Source of the DNA: Deferrivibrio essentukiensis
GTDB taxonomy: Bacteria > Chrysiogenota > Deferribacteres > Deferribacterales > Deferrivibrionaceae
Reading direction: 5' to 3'
NCBI RefSeq assembly: GCF_020480685.1
Contig: NZ_JAJAFU010000003.1
Coordinates: 62,001 to 126,000, forward strand
DNA length: 64,000 nucleotides
Position numbers and translations under genes: made by a program. Shown piece after piece: positions 1 through 11,328 of this stretch (position 1 is the first letter of the stretch; each line of letters opens with the position of its first letter). Under the pieces are notes generated by a model that searched no databases, had not been told where the DNA came from, and worked only from the letters and a program-made list of their open reading frames with translations.

Positions 1-95
1 GTAATCGGGTATCCGCCAAAAAACTTGCAACCAGCATACAGTGCCCCTTCTGCGATTGCATAGTTACCCATCATAAATTCTACTTTTTTAGCCAC
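1..95 (-). CDS. korA: 2-oxoacid (2-oxoglutarate):ferredoxin oxidoreductase alpha subunit, N-terminal fragment
   Basis: Only the first 31 codons are in the window; the gene continues off the left edge. The visible N-terminus reads GNYAIAEGALYAGCKFFGGYPIT, the signature opening (GNxAIAEGAxxAGCxFxxGYPIT) of the alpha subunit of 2-oxoacid:ferredoxin oxidoreductases, which form acyl-CoA from a 2-oxoacid and CoA with ferredoxin as electron carrier. I choose the GTG at 95-93 because an AGGGGG ribosome-binding site precedes it at about 7 nt; internal ATGs lack one. It lies 16 bp after the korD ferredoxin gene and downstream of sucCD, which points to 2-oxoglutarate as substrate. That assignment is contextual; a pyruvate or branched-chain enzyme cannot be excluded from 31 residues. 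Confidence 0.8.
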   Translation of the reverse strand, partial: MAKKVEFMMGNYAIAEGALYAGCKFFGGYPI

Positions 96-111
96 GTGTA
101 TCCCCCTTAAT

Positions 112-315
112 TTACTCTTTCTCTTTCTTATAAACTACAATTGCAAAATCAGGACATCTCAGTTCACACTGCATACAAGCAATACACTTTTCCAAGTCCT
201 TTACGGCAACTTTAAAGTCAACCATTTCAATTGCATTTGTAGGGCAAAGCTCAACACATATCTCACAACCTTTGCACCATTTTTTATTAATCTCTATTCT
301 TTCTGCTTTAGCCAT
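112..315 (-). CDS. korD: 2-oxoglutarate:ferredoxin oxidoreductase delta subunit, 2x[4Fe-4S] ferredoxin
   Basis: This 67-residue protein has two classical [4Fe-4S] binding motifs, CKGCEICVELCP near residue 14 and CIACMQCELRCP near residue 44, and little else. It matches the small ferredoxin-like delta subunit of 2-oxoacid:ferredoxin oxidoreductases, which passes electrons between the TPP/cluster core and soluble ferredoxin. It sits 14 bp after sucD and 16 bp before the alpha subunit, so sucC-sucD-korD-korA look like one transcript joining the 2-oxoglutarate and succinyl-CoA steps. The ferredoxin-linked enzyme lets this part of the TCA cycle run in either direction. Family and role are clear; exact substrate rests on neighbours. 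Confidence 0.88.
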   Translation of the reverse strand: MAKAERIEINKKWCKGCEICVELCPTNAIEMVDFKVAVKDLEKCIACMQCELRCPDFAIVVYKKEKE

Positions 316-329
316 CTACTACTCCTTAA

Positions 330-1199
330 TTATTTAAGAATTTTAGCAACTGTTTCACCAATATCTGCCGGACTCACAACGACATGAACACCTGCCGCTG
401 TCAAAGCATCCATTTTTTCTTTGGCAGTCCCTTTACCACCGGAAATGATAGCACCTGCATGCCCCATTCTTTTACCTTTAGGAGCAGTCTGTCCGGCTAT
501 AAATGCTACTACCGGTTTTTTTATATTTTTCTTAATAAATTCAGCTGCTTCTATCTCCAAAGTACCACCTATTTCACCAATCATAACTATTGCTTTGGTT
601 TCAGGGTCTTCTTCAAACATAGGAAGCAAATCTTTATAACTTAATCCGATAATTGGGTCCCCACCAATTCCAACGGCTGTAGTCACACCAAAACCTGCTT
701 TAACTACCTGGTTACTTGCTTCATAAGTCAAAGTACCTGATTTGGAAATTAGTCCAACAGGTCCTTTCTTAAAGATAAATCCGGGCATAATTCCGATTTT
801 GCACTCTTCAGACGTAATAATTCCCGGACAGTTAGGTCCAATCATCTTCATACCTTTTTTGACTGCATAGGCCTTAGCATACATCATATCTTTTACAGGT
901 GTGCCCTCAGTAATTGTAACAGCAAGCTCGATACCGGCATCAGCAGCTTCCATAACAGCATCAGCAACAAATGCAGGTGGAACAAATATCAAACTAACTG
1001 TTGCACCGGTAGCCTCAACAGCTTCTTCAACGGTATTGAAGACAGGTTTACCAAGATGAGTCTGCCCACCCTTACCAGGAGTAACACCGCCAACTATCTT
1101 AGTGCCATACTCCATACATTGCTCGGCATGAAAAGTACCTTCCCTTCCGGTAAAGCCTTGAACTATTACTTTTGTGTCTTTATTAACAAGAATGCTCAT
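330..1199 (-). CDS. sucD: Succinyl-CoA synthetase alpha subunit
   Basis: The 289-residue protein is full length for the ADP/GDP-forming succinyl-CoA ligase alpha subunit. It begins [18 protein letters not shown], the CoA-binding Rossmann domain, and contains the phosphohistidine segment [12 protein letters not shown] near residue 245, whose His is phosphorylated during catalysis. SucD and SucC interconvert succinyl-CoA and succinate with nucleotide triphosphate formation. Its start codon overlaps the sucC stop by one base (TAATG), so translation is probably coupled. The gene is co-oriented with korD and korA downstream. Nothing is missing or unusual. Confidence 0.96.
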   Translation of the reverse strand: MSILVNKDTKVIVQGFTGREGTFHAEQCMEYGTKIVGGVTPGKGGQTHLGKPVFNTVEEAVEATGATVSLIFVPPAFVADAVMEAADAGIELAVTITEGTPVKDMMYAKAYAVKKGMKMIGPNCPGIITSEECKIGIMPGFIFKKGPVGLISKSGTLTYEASNQVVKAGFGVTTAVGIGGDPIIGLSYKDLLPMFEEDPETKAIVMIGEIGGTLEIEAAEFIKKNIKKPVVAFIAGQTAPKGKRMGHAGAIISGGKGTAKEKMDALTAAGVHVVVSPADIGETVAKILK

Positions 1200-2377
1200 T
1201 ATTTACCCCCTTTAGCTGCGCTAACAACTTTTTTAGCGCCATCTTTAAGATCATTGGCTGATATAATATTTTCAATTCCTGAATTGTTAAGTATTTCAGA
1301 GGCTTCTTCTGCATTTGTACCATCAAGTCTTACTACCACAGGCACATCAACTTTTGTAAGTTTGGTTGCTTCAAGAATACCGTTTGCTACTCTATCGCAT
1401 CTTACTATACCACCAAAAATATTCACAAAAATTGCCTTCACGTTTGGATCTCTTAAAATTATCTCAAAACCCTTAGCAACAGTTTCAGCACTTGCTCCGC
1501 CGCCAACATCCAAAAAGTTTGCAGGCTGACCACCTTCATGCTTTATAATATCCATAGTTGCCATTGCAAGCCCTGCACCATTAACCATACAGCCTACATT
1601 GCCATCAAGCTTAATATAACTTAAGCCGTACTTTCCGGCCTCTATCTCTGTAGGCTCTTCTTCAGTTAAATCTCTCATAGCAAGAATTTCAGGTTGTCTG
1701 TACAGTGCGTTGTCATCAAATCCCATTTTAGCGTCAAGAGCTACAAACTTCTTATCTTTTGTGCGGATTAATGGGTTTATTTCGATAAGATTTGCATCGT
1801 AATCCATATATACGTGATAAAGTGCCTGAGCAAAACTTATAAATTTATTTACCTGATCTTTAGAAAGACCAAGACCAAATGCAAGTTTTCTACCGTGAAA
1901 TCCCTGAAAACCGATTGCAGGATCTATTTCAACCTTGATGATCTTTTCCGGGGTTTTAGCTGCAACCTCTTCTATCTCCATTCCACCTTCAGTGGAAGCC
2001 ATCATAACCGGCTTTTCAGAAGCTCTATCTAACACCATCCCAAGATAAAACTCTTTTTCAATCTCAGCACCCTCTTCAATATAGATTCTGTGCACTGTTT
2101 TACCTTCAGGACCTGTTTGATGTGTAACCAGTGTTTTACCTAAAAGCTCCTTTGCAAACATCCCAACCTCTTCTGTGGATCTTGCAAGTTTGACACCGCC
2201 GGCTTTCCCCCTGCCTCCGGCATGAATCTGAGCTTTTACTACCCAAACATCTAAATCTCCACCTAATTGTTGAGCAGCCTTAACAGCATTTTCAGGTTTG
2301 AATGCGACAAAACCCTTTGGAGTTGGGACTCCATACTTACGGAAAATCTCTTTTGCCTGATGCTCATGAATGTTCAT
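1199..2377 (-). CDS. sucC: Succinyl-CoA synthetase beta subunit (ADP-forming type)
   Basis: The 392-residue protein starts [18 protein letters not shown], the standard opening of the beta subunit, followed by the ATP-grasp domain ([16 protein letters not shown] near residue 48) and the C-terminal CoA-ligase domain with GGGA and NIFGGIVRC motifs. It partners SucD. An AAGGTG Shine-Dalgarno precedes the ATG. It is the first gene of the sucCD-kor unit, separated from mdh by about 150 bp that holds a terminator hairpin. A possible -10 (TAAAAT) lies upstream but I see no convincing -35, so the promoter is not assigned. Confidence 0.96.
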   Translation of the reverse strand: MNIHEHQAKEIFRKYGVPTPKGFVAFKPENAVKAAQQLGGDLDVWVVKAQIHAGGRGKAGGVKLARSTEEVGMFAKELLGKTLVTHQTGPEGKTVHRIYIEEGAEIEKEFYLGMVLDRASEKPVMMASTEGGMEIEEVAAKTPEKIIKVEIDPAIGFQGFHGRKLAFGLGLSKDQVNKFISFAQALYHVYMDYDANLIEINPLIRTKDKKFVALDAKMGFDDNALYRQPEILAMRDLTEEEPTEIEAGKYGLSYIKLDGNVGCMVNGAGLAMATMDIIKHEGGQPANFLDVGGGASAETVAKGFEIILRDPNVKAIFVNIFGGIVRCDRVANGILEATKLTKVDVPVVVRLDGTNAEEASEILNNSGIENIISANDLKDGAKKVVSAAKGGK

Positions 2378-2488
2378 AACTCACCTTCCTAATTATTATG
2401 TTTATTCTGTCCATATTTTAGCAAAATTCACTACTAATACCATTCTAGCCCCATTTCAAGCATTATTTTAAGGTGAGCTACTTTTAAA

Positions 2489-2510
2489 ACGGGGTATTAA
2501 AATACCCCGT
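2489..2510 (-). terminator. Intrinsic-terminator-like hairpin after mdh
   Basis: A perfect 10-bp inverted repeat, ACGGGGTATT-AA-AATACCCCGT, lies 18 bp past the mdh stop codon. On the minus strand it is followed by TTTAAAAG, a short U tract, so it probably ends or attenuates mdh transcription ahead of sucC. Confidence 0.7.
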
Positions 2511-2527
2511 AAATCATATGTTAATTT

Positions 2528-3514
<987 letters not shown>

Positions 3515-3558
3515 TTATATTTTTTCTTGCTAATGCAAGCATTACACACTCAAACAGC

Positions 3559-3576
3559 TCGGGGCACTAGCCCCGA
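3559..3576 (-). terminator. Hairpin between icd and mdh
   Basis: The inverted repeat TCGGGGC-ACTA-GCCCCGA starts 4 bp before the icd stop (minus-strand sense: just after it). The stem is GC-rich, but the bases after it (GCTGTTTGAG) are not a good U tract. It may be a weak terminator or a 3' stabilising hairpin that lets part of the transcript run into mdh. Confidence 0.5.
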
Positions 3577-3580
3577 AAAT

Positions 3581-5806
3581 TTATATAGCATCAATTATTG
3601 CATTATAAGTCGCACTTGGCCTCATCGCAGCTTCAGCCTTAGCTGGGTCAGGCCTATAGTATCCGCCAATATCTACAGGCTTACCCTGACATTTAATGAG
3701 GTCAGCATCTATCTTTTCAGCATTTTCAGCCAGCTCTTTGGCAACTTTTGTAAACTTAGCTTTCAATTCAGCGTCCTCATTTTGAGCTGCGAGAGCTTGT
3801 GCCCAGTAAAGAGTGAGATAAAAACTGCTGCCTCTATTATCTATCTCTCCTGCTTTTCTTGAAGGAAGCTTTTGATTTTCAAGATATGTACCAATTGCTT
3901 CATCCAATGTTTTTGCCAATACTTCAGCTTTTTTATTTTTATAATTTCTCGCTACAAGTTCCAAAGAAGGAACAAGTGCGCAATATTCGCCCAATGAATC
4001 CCACCTTAAATGCCCTTCTTTCAAGAATTGCTGAACATGCTTAGGTGCTGAACCACCTGCTCCTGTTTCAAAAAGTCCGCCACCTGCAAGAAGTGGAACA
4101 ATAGAAAGCATCCTTGCTGAAGTACCAAGCTCCAATATTGGGAAAAGATCAGTTAAATAATCCCTTAAAACATTACCCGTAGCAGAAATTGTGTTAAGCC
4201 CTTTTCTTATCCTTTCAAGAGAGAATCTCATCGCCTCAACAGGGGCCATTATATGCCACTCAACCCCTTCAGTATCAAACTCAGGCGCATACTTTTTAAT
4301 TTTTTTAATAATTTCAGCATCATGCCCTCTTTTTTCATCAAGCCAAAAAACTACAGGCTCCCCTGATTCTTTCGCTCTTCTAAATGCAAGGCCAATCCAA
4401 TCTTTAATTGGTATATCTTTTGTCTGGCATGAGCGATATATATCACCTTTTTCTACTTCTTGCTCCATCAAAACAGTACCGTCTGAAGCAACAACCTGAA
4501 ACTTACCTTTAGCTTCGGCTATAAATGTCTTGTCATGAGAACCATACTCTTCAGCCTTCTGAGCCATTAAACCGACATTTGACACACTGCCCATAGTCGC
4601 AGGGTCAAACTGCCCATTCTTTTTACAATCTTCTATGATTTCGCTGTACATAGTAGCGTAACATCTATCAGGAATCATAGCTATTGTATCTTGTAGCTCA
4701 TCATTTTTATTCCACATTTTCCCGCCATCTCTTACAACAACAGGCATTGAAGCATCAATTATAACATCATTTGGAACATGAAGATTTGTAATATTGTTTC
4801 TTGAGTCTACCATTGCAAGGGCCGGCTGTTTTTCATAGCAGGCCTCTATATCTTTTAAAATCTCTTCCTTTTTCTCAACAGGTAATTTTTCCAGTTTTGC
4901 TAAAATATCACCCAAACCAAAGTTAGGGTTTGCTCCTATCTCCTTTAAAGTATCAGCATGTTTTTCAAGTGCATCTTTAAAATATACTGATACTGCGTGG
5001 CCAAACATAACGGGGTCAGATACCTTCATCATTGTAGCTTTTAAATGCAAGGATAGAAGAACATCTTTTTCCTTAGCCTCTTTTGCAGTTTTCTCATAAA
5101 ATTCACGAAGCTTAGCCACATGCATTACTGAGCTATCGAAAACTTCGCCATCAAGAAGCTTTACTTCTTTTTTAACTTCTACTTTTCCATTTTCATCTAC
5201 AAATTGTATTTTAACTGTATCTGTTTTAGTCATTGTAACTGACTTTTCAGTCTCATAAAAATCTCCACTATCCATGTGGGCTACCCTACACTTTGAATCA
5301 GTAGGCCAAGGTTTCATCATTTTATGAGGATTTTTCTGAGCAAACTTTTTAACTGACTTAGCAGCCCTTCTATCTGAATTACCTTCACGCAGCACAGGAT
5401 TAACAGCAGAACCTAAAATTTTTGAATATCTTTCTTGAATCTTTTTTTCCTCGTCGGTCTTAGGCTCTTCAGGATATGATGGCACATTGTAACCTTTTTC
5501 CTGCAACTCTTTAATTGCAGCTTGCAATTGAGGCACGGAAGCACTAATATTTGGTAATTTTATAATATTTGCCTCAGGCTTCTTAACAAGATCCCCTAAT
5601 TCAGCTAAATAATCAGGGATTCTCTGTTCTTCTGTTAAATAGTCAGGAAAGGCTGCAAGAATCCTTCCGGACAATGAAATATCCTTTAACTCAACATCGA
5701 TACCCGCTTCTTTTGCAAATTTTTTAACTACCGGATAAAGCGCATAGGTAGCAAGTGCGGGCGCTTCATCAATTTCAGTCCATATTATCTTTGGATTCAC
5801 ACTCAT
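3581..5806 (-). CDS. icd: Isocitrate dehydrogenase, monomeric type (IDH-II)
   Basis: At 741 residues this is the large monomeric isocitrate dehydrogenase, unrelated in length to the roughly 400-residue dimeric enzyme. It opens with the family's [15 protein letters not shown] segment. The conserved [18 protein letters not shown] block lies near residue 252, and the [16 protein letters not shown] block near 355 is also preserved. It converts isocitrate to 2-oxoglutarate and CO2, normally with NADP. An AAGGAG site precedes the ATG. It has its own promoter with a palindromic operator shared with acnB, so it is probably regulated together with aconitase rather than with mdh. The family is certain. 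Confidence 0.95.
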   Translation of the reverse strand: MSVNPKIIWTEIDEAPALATYALYPVVKKFAKEAGIDVELKDISLSGRILAAFPDYLTEEQRIPDYLAELGDLVKKPEANIIKLPNISASVPQLQAAIKELQEKGYNVPSYPEEPKTDEEKKIQERYSKILGSAVNPVLREGNSDRRAAKSVKKFAQKNPHKMMKPWPTDSKCRVAHMDSGDFYETEKSVTMTKTDTVKIQFVDENGKVEVKKEVKLLDGEVFDSSVMHVAKLREFYEKTAKEAKEKDVLLSLHLKATMMKVSDPVMFGHAVSVYFKDALEKHADTLKEIGANPNFGLGDILAKLEKLPVEKKEEILKDIEACYEKQPALAMVDSRNNITNLHVPNDVIIDASMPVVVRDGGKMWNKNDELQDTIAMIPDRCYATMYSEIIEDCKKNGQFDPATMGSVSNVGLMAQKAEEYGSHDKTFIAEAKGKFQVVASDGTVLMEQEVEKGDIYRSCQTKDIPIKDWIGLAFRRAKESGEPVVFWLDEKRGHDAEIIKKIKKYAPEFDTEGVEWHIMAPVEAMRFSLERIRKGLNTISATGNVLRDYLTDLFPILELGTSARMLSIVPLLAGGGLFETGAGGSAPKHVQQFLKEGHLRWDSLGEYCALVPSLELVARNYKNKKAEVLAKTLDEAIGTYLENQKLPSRKAGEIDNRGSSFYLTLYWAQALAAQNEDAELKAKFTKVAKELAENAEKIDADLIKCQGKPVDIGGYYRPDPAKAEAAMRPSATYNAIIDAI

Positions 5807-5876
5807 AATACATCTCCTTATTTTTTGTTTAAAATATATAACACCTTTTCAATTTACAAAACATAAAAAATAACAA

Positions 5877-5920
5877 TGTATACTGTATACAGATATACTC
5901 CAGACTCTATGTTTTGTCAA
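5877..5920 (-). promoter_or_regulatory. icd promoter with palindromic operator
   Basis: On the minus strand there is a -35 TTGACA (5915-5920), a 17-bp spacer and a -10 TATATC (5892-5897). A perfect 15-bp palindrome, TGTATAC-T-GTATACA (5877-5891), follows immediately and would cover the transcription start. The same arrangement precedes acnB. The GTATAC core resembles operators of FadR/GntR-type repressors, but no such regulator is in the window, so the binding protein is unknown. Confidence 0.7.
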
Positions 5921-6037
5921 GAAATATTGAATATTTTAATAATAACACCTCACAAAGTGATTGGTTCAAAGATTTAACCATAAATACTATCGAAAAAAAC
6001 TATACTACAACTAAACCAACGTTTTACTAAGCAAAAA

Positions 6038-6054
6038 GGCGCCAAATAGGCGCC
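6038..6054 (-). terminator. Intrinsic terminator of acnB
   Basis: GGCGCC-AAATA-GGCGCC lies 6 bp past the acnB stop. In minus-strand sense the stem is followed by five T residues, a compact rho-independent terminator separating acnB from icd. Confidence 0.82.
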
Positions 6055-6060
6055 CTCTGA

Positions 6061-8601
6061 TTAAGCATACTTGAGCACTACTTTTTCCATTTTGTCAAAT
6101 TCCAGATACCTATAGATCTCATCCTTATTAGGAGTAACCTTTTCATTAAATATCTTAAAGTACTCATCAACTGTCGGCAACTTCCCAAGTAAAGCTGCAA
6201 TGGCAGCAAGCTCAGCTGAACCCAAAAATACTTGAGCTCCGTCACCAATCCTGTTATCGAAATTCCTTGTAGAGGTAGATATGACATTTGCTTTGGAGCG
6301 AACCCTTGCCTGATTACCCATACAGAGTGAACATCCAGGAATCTCTGTCCTTGCACCTATAACAGAGTAAATAGAGTAGTAGCCTTCACTCATAAGCTGA
6401 GCCTGATCCATTTTAGTCGGAGGTGTTAGCCAGATTTTAGTAGGAGCTTCTTTACTTCCTTCCCAAATTTTACCTGCAGCTCTAAAATGGCCAATATTAG
6501 TCATGCAAGAGCCGATAAACATTTCATCTATTTTAGTACCAGCAACATCAGATAACAATTTTACATCATCAGGGTCATTTGGACAAGCAAGTATAGGCTC
6601 TTTAATATCCGCCAAATCTATCTCTATAACGGCAGCGTATTCTGCATTTTCGTCACGTGAAAGAAGCTCAGGTTTTTCAAGCCACTTTTCACAATTTTCT
6701 ATCCTTCTTTTTAGTGTATCAGCATACTGATATCCATCCTCTATCATAGCCTTCATTAAGGCAATGTTGCTTCTTAAATAGTTTGCAACAGTTTCTTCCG
6801 AAAGCTTGATAGTTGCTGCAGCAGCAGATCTTTCAGCAGCAGCATCAGTAAGCTCAAATGCCTGCTCAACTGTAAGATTTGGCAAACCTTCCATCTCAAG
6901 TATGCGACCATTAAATACGTTTTTCTTACCTTTCTTCTCTACAGTCAAAAGACCCTGCTGAATAGCATAATAAGGTATCGCATTTACCACATCCCTTAAA
7001 GTAATTCCTGGATTAAGCTCACCTTTAAATTTAACCAACACAGATTCAGGCATATCAAGAGGCATAAAACCTAATGCACCTGCAAAGGCAACAAGTCCAG
7101 AACCGGCTGGGAAAGATATACCAATTGGGAACCTTGTATGAGAATCGCCCCCTGTTCCAACTGTATCAGGAAGCAATAACCTGTTAAGCCATGAGTGGAT
7201 TACACCGTCACCAGGTTTAAGTGCTACACCCTCCCTTTCAACAACAAATTGAGGTAGTGTCTTATGCATTTTCACATCTGCAGGTTTTGGATATGCTGCT
7301 GTATGGCAAAATGATTGCATAAACAGATCAGCCTGGAATTTCAAACATGCAAGCTCTTTTAATTCATCTGCAGTCATAGGACCTGTGGTATCCTGAGAAC
7401 CAACTGTTGTCATTACCGGCTCACATGAAGTACCAGGTAATACACCTTCAACTCCACATGCCTTACCAACCATTTTCTGAGCTAAAGTATAACCCTGATT
7501 TGGTTTTGGTTTTGGATTATCCGCCTTTATGAATATATCTGTTTCAGGAAGACCAAGAAACTTCCTTGCCTTACCGGTCAAAGCCCTGCCTATTATAAGA
7601 TTTAACCTTCCACCTGCTCTAAACTCATCGCGCAAAGTTGGTGGTTTAATTTCAAATGTTGAAACTACCTCACCTTTTTCATTTCTAATTTCACCTTTCT
7701 TGGTATCAATAGTAATTATATCACCTGTATTGAGCTTAGATACATCGCACATAATTGGCAAACCACCTGAATCCTGAGTCGTATTAAAGAATATAGGAGC
7801 AATAAGTCCACCCAATATTACCCCGCCTCTTCTCTTGTTTGGCACAAATGGAATATCATCGCCAATGTGCCACATTACAGAGTTGCAAGCAGATTTTCTT
7901 GATGAACCTGTCCCAACAACATCACCCACAAAAGCAACTTTGAGCCCTTGCTTTCTAAACTCTGCAATTTTTTCGTTTCCACCAGGAAATCTTGTTTCTC
8001 CCATAGCAAGAGCATGAAGAGGGATATCAGGTCTGCTCCAAGCATGCTTTGCCGGAGAAAAGTCATCCGTATTAATCTCACCGTCTACTTTATAAACTAC
8101 AACCTTTATTTCATCTGCCAAAGGTTCTTTTGATGTAAACCACTCAGCATTTGCCCAAGATTCAAGAACCTCTTTTGCATATTTGTTTGTCTTAGAAAGC
8201 TCAGCTACTTTATCAAATGCATCGTAAACCAAAATAGTATTTTTTAACCCTTTTGCTGCTTCTTCAGCCAGCTCACTATCGCTCAAAAACTCTACCAAAT
8301 ACTGAACATTATAACCGCCAAGCATTGTCCCGAGCATAAAAACAGCGTCTTTTTTCGAAACCACCGGGGACTTAACTTCACCCTTAGCAACCTTGTTTAA
8401 CCAATCAGCTTTTACCTTTGCAGCCGGATCAACACCCGGAGAAACCCTATCTCTCAATAGTTCAAGATAAAACTCACCCTTACCTTCTTCAGGAGATTGA
8501 AGCTTGTTACAAACAAACTCTGTCATCTCAGGACTTAAAGGAAGTGGTGGTATATTCATCTTTTTTCTGTCTTCAACATGTTTTAAATAATTATCTAACA
8601 T
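6061..8601 (-). CDS. acnB: Aconitate hydratase B (bifunctional aconitase/2-methylisocitrate dehydratase type)
   Basis: This is an 846-residue AcnB-type aconitase starting [22 protein letters not shown], the usual AcnB N-terminus (HEAT-like domain). The swivel domain follows, then the catalytic domains. Cluster ligands are visible in [12 protein letters not shown] and [12 protein letters not shown]. It isomerises citrate and isocitrate. The reading frame is open back to a TTG at 8640, but that would start inside the promoter. I choose the ATG at 8601-8599, which has an AGAGGT site 8 nt before it and matches the family start. It is followed by icd and is controlled by a promoter whose -10 box lies inside a palindrome shared with icd. 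Confidence 0.95.
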   Translation of the reverse strand: MLDNYLKHVEDRKKMNIPPLPLSPEMTEFVCNKLQSPEEGKGEFYLELLRDRVSPGVDPAAKVKADWLNKVAKGEVKSPVVSKKDAVFMLGTMLGGYNVQYLVEFLSDSELAEEAAKGLKNTILVYDAFDKVAELSKTNKYAKEVLESWANAEWFTSKEPLADEIKVVVYKVDGEINTDDFSPAKHAWSRPDIPLHALAMGETRFPGGNEKIAEFRKQGLKVAFVGDVVGTGSSRKSACNSVMWHIGDDIPFVPNKRRGGVILGGLIAPIFFNTTQDSGGLPIMCDVSKLNTGDIITIDTKKGEIRNEKGEVVSTFEIKPPTLRDEFRAGGRLNLIIGRALTGKARKFLGLPETDIFIKADNPKPKPNQGYTLAQKMVGKACGVEGVLPGTSCEPVMTTVGSQDTTGPMTADELKELACLKFQADLFMQSFCHTAAYPKPADVKMHKTLPQFVVEREGVALKPGDGVIHSWLNRLLLPDTVGTGGDSHTRFPIGISFPAGSGLVAFAGALGFMPLDMPESVLVKFKGELNPGITLRDVVNAIPYYAIQQGLLTVEKKGKKNVFNGRILEMEGLPNLTVEQAFELTDAAAERSAAAATIKLSEETVANYLRSNIALMKAMIEDGYQYADTLKRRIENCEKWLEKPELLSRDENAEYAAVIEIDLADIKEPILACPNDPDDVKLLSDVAGTKIDEMFIGSCMTNIGHFRAAGKIWEGSKEAPTKIWLTPPTKMDQAQLMSEGYYSIYSVIGARTEIPGCSLCMGNQARVRSKANVISTSTRNFDNRIGDGAQVFLGSAELAAIAALLGKLPTVDEYFKIFNEKVTPNKDEIYRYLEFDKMEKVVLKYA

Positions 8602-8624
8602 AACTCTACCTCTCAAAAGTATTT

Positions 8625-8660
8625 TGTATTCTGTATACAATTTTATTTACATTTTGTCAA
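8625..8660 (-). promoter_or_regulatory. acnB promoter with overlapping palindromic operator
   Basis: On the minus strand a consensus -35 TTGACA (8655-8660) is followed by 17 bp and a -10 TATACA (8632-8637). The -10 is embedded in TGTATACAGAATACA (8625-8639), which differs from the icd operator by one base. A protein bound there would exclude RNA polymerase, so the site is most simply read as a repressor operator. Confidence 0.72.
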
Positions 8661-8794
8661 AATATTTTTAAAACATCTTTTTGAACAGTAATTAACGACT
8701 ATTATATCTCAAAGCAAATAAATTAATTTAACCAATAATTGATATAGTATTTAGTAATAATATTTTAACTATCAATAAGTAATAAAATATTTTC

Positions 8795-8823
8795 TCGACA
8801 AAACCATTTTTTTGAAATAGAAT
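8795..8823 (+). promoter_or_regulatory. fumarase promoter
   Basis: TCGACA (8795-8800), 17 bp, TAGAAT (8818-8823), a good sigma70-type promoter. It gives a leader of roughly 40 nt with a strong AAGGAGG site before the fumarase ATG. The GTATAC palindrome seen at acnB and icd is absent here. Confidence 0.7.
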
Positions 8824-8867
8824 GGCGTTAAATTTGCGTCAAACGACTAATAAAAAGGAGGTATGAC

Positions 8868-10484
8868 ATGGCAACACCAGAATTTTTTTATCAAGATCCA
8901 TTCCCTCTGGGAAAAGAAAAAACTAAATACAGATTACTTTCAAAGGATGGAATCTCAATCAAAGATTTCAATGGACAAAAAATGCTTGTAGTTGAACCTG
9001 AAATGCTGACATTTCTTGCTAACCAAGCAATGAGGGATGTATCATTTCTATTAAGAGCAGAGCATAATGAAATGGTTGCAAAAATTTTATCTGACCCTGA
9101 AGCTTCTGAAAATGACAAGACAGTTGCACTTGCTTTTTTAAAAAATGCAGAAATAGCAGCTAACTTTGAGCTCCCATTCTGCCAAGATACAGGTACGGCA
9201 ACAATAGTAGCCAAAAAAGGGCAAAATGTTTTCACCGGTGCTAACGATGCAGAATATTTAAGTAAAGGTGTATATAAAACATACACGGAAGAAAACTTAA
9301 GATATTCGCAAACTGTGGCTTTGGATATGTACAAAGAAAAAAACACCGGGACAAATCTACCCGCACAGATAGATATTTATGCTACTGAAGGTGATGAATA
9401 TAAATTTTTATTTGTAGCTAAAGGTGGAGGAAGTGCCAATAAAACATACTTATTTCAAGAAACAAAGGCACTTTTAAATCCAGAAAAACTTGAAAAATTT
9501 CTTATAGAAAAAATGAAAACGCTTGGTACTGCAGCTTGTCCACCTTACCATCTCGCTTTTGTTATAGGCGGAACAAGTGCAGAAGCTAACCTTAAAACAG
9601 TAAAGCTTGCTTCAGCAAAATATTTGGATGAGCTCCCAACTACAGGAAATGAACACGGTAGAGCTTTCAGAGATATTGAACTCGAACAAAAAATACTAAA
9701 AGCTGCTCAAGAACTCGGGCTTGGCGCTCAATTTGGCGGTAAATACTTCTGTCACGACGTCAGAATAATCAGATTGCCAAGACACGGTGCATCTTGCCCA
9801 GTAGGTATGGGCGTGTCCTGCTCTGCAGACAGAAATGTAAAAGCAAAAATCAATAAAGATGGGATATGGCTTGAAGAGTTAGACAGAAACCCAGGTAGAC
9901 TTATCCCTGACGAATACAGGACAAAAGAGGAAGCAGGAATCCCTATTGACCTTAACAAACCTATGAAAGAAGTCTTAGCTGAGTTAAGTAAATACCCTGT
10001 CGGTACTGCTCTCAGACTAAATGGCACATTGATAGTAGGAAGAGATATTGCTCACGCCAAGTTCAAGGAGATTATAGATAGTGGTAAAGAAGTTCCTGAA
10101 TATCTTAAAAAACACCCCATTTATTATGCAGGACCTGCAAAAACTCCTCAAGGTAAACCTTCCGGTTCTTTTGGCCCTACTACAGCAGGTAGGATGGATT
10201 CTTATGTTGATCTGCTTCAGTCACACGGTGCATCAATGATTATGATTGCCAAAGGTAACAGAAGTCAGCAGGTAACCGATGCTTGTAAAAAATACGGCGG
10301 TTTTTATCTTGGCAGTATAGGAGGGCCTGCAGCACTGCTTGCTGAGAAAAATATTAAAAAGGTCGAATGTATAGATTTTCCTGAGCTCGGAATGGAAGCA
10401 GTATGGAAAATTGAAGTGGAAAACTTTCCTGCATTTATACTTGTCGATGATAAAGGTAACGATTTCTTCTCAAGATTTAAATAA
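8868..10484 (+). CDS. Fumarate hydratase, class I, [4Fe-4S]-dependent
   Basis: This single-chain class I fumarase has 538 residues and carries both the alpha-like and beta-like regions. The three cluster cysteines fall at C105 (FCQDTGTA), C224 (AACPPYH) and C318 (GVSCSADRN), with the 119- and 94-residue spacings known from the family. It interconverts fumarate and malate and is oxygen sensitive, in keeping with an anaerobic host. It is transcribed divergently from acnB with its own promoter and ends in a strong bidirectional terminator. fumA/fumB-type naming is possible, but I leave the symbol empty because lineage naming varies. Confidence 0.95.
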   Translation: MATPEFFYQDPFPLGKEKTKYRLLSKDGISIKDFNGQKMLVVEPEMLTFLANQAMRDVSFLLRAEHNEMVAKILSDPEASENDKTVALAFLKNAEIAANFELPFCQDTGTATIVAKKGQNVFTGANDAEYLSKGVYKTYTEENLRYSQTVALDMYKEKNTGTNLPAQIDIYATEGDEYKFLFVAKGGGSANKTYLFQETKALLNPEKLEKFLIEKMKTLGTAACPPYHLAFVIGGTSAEANLKTVKLASAKYLDELPTTGNEHGRAFRDIELEQKILKAAQELGLGAQFGGKYFCHDVRIIRLPRHGASCPVGMGVSCSADRNVKAKINKDGIWLEELDRNPGRLIPDEYRTKEEAGIPIDLNKPMKEVLAELSKYPVGTALRLNGTLIVGRDIAHAKFKEIIDSGKEVPEYLKKHPIYYAGPAKTPQGKPSGSFGPTTAGRMDSYVDLLQSHGASMIMIAKGNRSQQVTDACKKYGGFYLGSIGGPAALLAEKNIKKVECIDFPELGMEAVWKIEVENFPAFILVDDKGNDFFSRFK

Positions 10485-10516
10485 CAAAAAAGCGGCCCAA
10501 TGGCCGCTTTTTTGTT
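10483..10516. terminator. Bidirectional terminator between fumarase and the DUF2155 lipoprotein gene
   Basis: GCGGCC-CAAT-GGCCGC is flanked by a six-A tract on the left and a six-T tract on the right, with pairing extending through AAC/GTT. It works in both orientations for the two convergent genes. Confidence 0.9.
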
Positions 10517-10533
10517 ATTCTATTAAAATTAAT

Positions 10534-11052
10534 CTATTTTGTAACTGAACCTTTTAAGCTAATAGCGTACTCTTCATCAGTAAAAGGGTGCATGTCAGGA
10601 AAATTTTTAAATAACCAACCATCAAAAATCAGCTCTCCACCTTTGTAAACTTTAACCTTTGCGGCAGGGTTGTTTTCATCTGCTGATTTAGTAGTCATCT
10701 TATTGTCAGCATCCATAACAAAATCCGGTAAATAGTACTCTACCTCAATTGAAAGTGCAGTGCCAGAGGCCTGAGATTTCTGCCCAATCAACACTTCTGT
10801 CTCAAAATCTTTATTAGACTTTTTATCTACCACAGACAAAATTACACTTTTATATTTTTTTGCTACATCTTCAGGGACAATAATGCGTTTTTCAACAGGA
10901 GCTTTTTCAGCAGTAGGCTGCATCTGAGCTGCAGGCTGCTCCACCTGCTGTTGCTTTTGAGGCTGTGCACTTTCACTACCCTCATCCTTTATTGTATTTT
11001 GAGAACAAGAAATTATAAACACTGCCAAGCAAAGAACAATCAATCTTTTCAT
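10534..11052 (-). CDS. DUF2155 family lipoprotein
   Basis: This 172-residue protein has a lipoprotein signal peptide: MKRL, a hydrophobic stretch, then the lipobox FIISC with the lipidated Cys at about residue 16. A low-complexity Gln/Pro/Ala linker runs to about residue 55. The rest matches my recollection of DUF2155, with VEYYLPDFVMDAD and NNPAAKVKVYKGGELIFDGWLF. The residue after Cys is Ser, so in a Gram-negative cell it would be sent to the outer membrane. Function is not known. It is monocistronic with its own promoter and a shared terminator. Confidence 0.8.
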   Translation of the reverse strand: MKRLIVLCLAVFIISCSQNTIKDEGSESAQPQKQQQVEQPAAQMQPTAEKAPVEKRIIVPEDVAKKYKSVILSVVDKKSNKDFETEVLIGQKSQASGTALSIEVEYYLPDFVMDADNKMTTKSADENNPAAKVKVYKGGELIFDGWLFKNFPDMHPFTDEEYAISLKGSVTK

Positions 11053-11086
11053 CCATATCCTCCGATACTAAAATTATAATTCTTAG

Positions 11087-11115
11087 TGTATAAAATTAAA
11101 TACACTTAAAATCAA
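11087..11115 (-). promoter_or_regulatory. Promoter of the DUF2155 lipoprotein gene
   Basis: On the minus strand TTGATT (11110-11115), 17 bp, TATACA (11087-11092), followed by about 30 nt that include a CGGAGGA ribosome-binding site. The rest of the gap to 11328 holds only AT-rich sequence with no gene I can support. Confidence 0.7.
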
Positions 11116-11328
11116 GAACTTTTTATCTGTCGTTAAACCTTTTTTTGTAACTTTATACTTTATTGCTAAATATTAAGTTTCTAAAACCTTTATAACCTAT
11201 ACAATCTTTATAAGAACTATTCTTTGCCCACAATTTACTGCTCACTTTTCACATCCCACTTTGCACAATTTTATAATTCAACTTTATATCACTTCTGCTC
11301 TGTGGGCATCTTAAGTATAACTTATTAT

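Noticed and set aside
8602-8640. Upstream extension of acnB to a TTG at 8640
   Set aside because: The extension lies within the -10/operator region and lacks an SD; the ATG at 8601 has both an SD and the family N-terminus.
11226-11307. Distant complementary heptamers GCCCACA/TGTGGGC in the gap after thiL, considered as an RNA element
   Set aside because: Only 7 bp of pairing across about 70 nt, no conserved motif or T tract; chance is sufficient.
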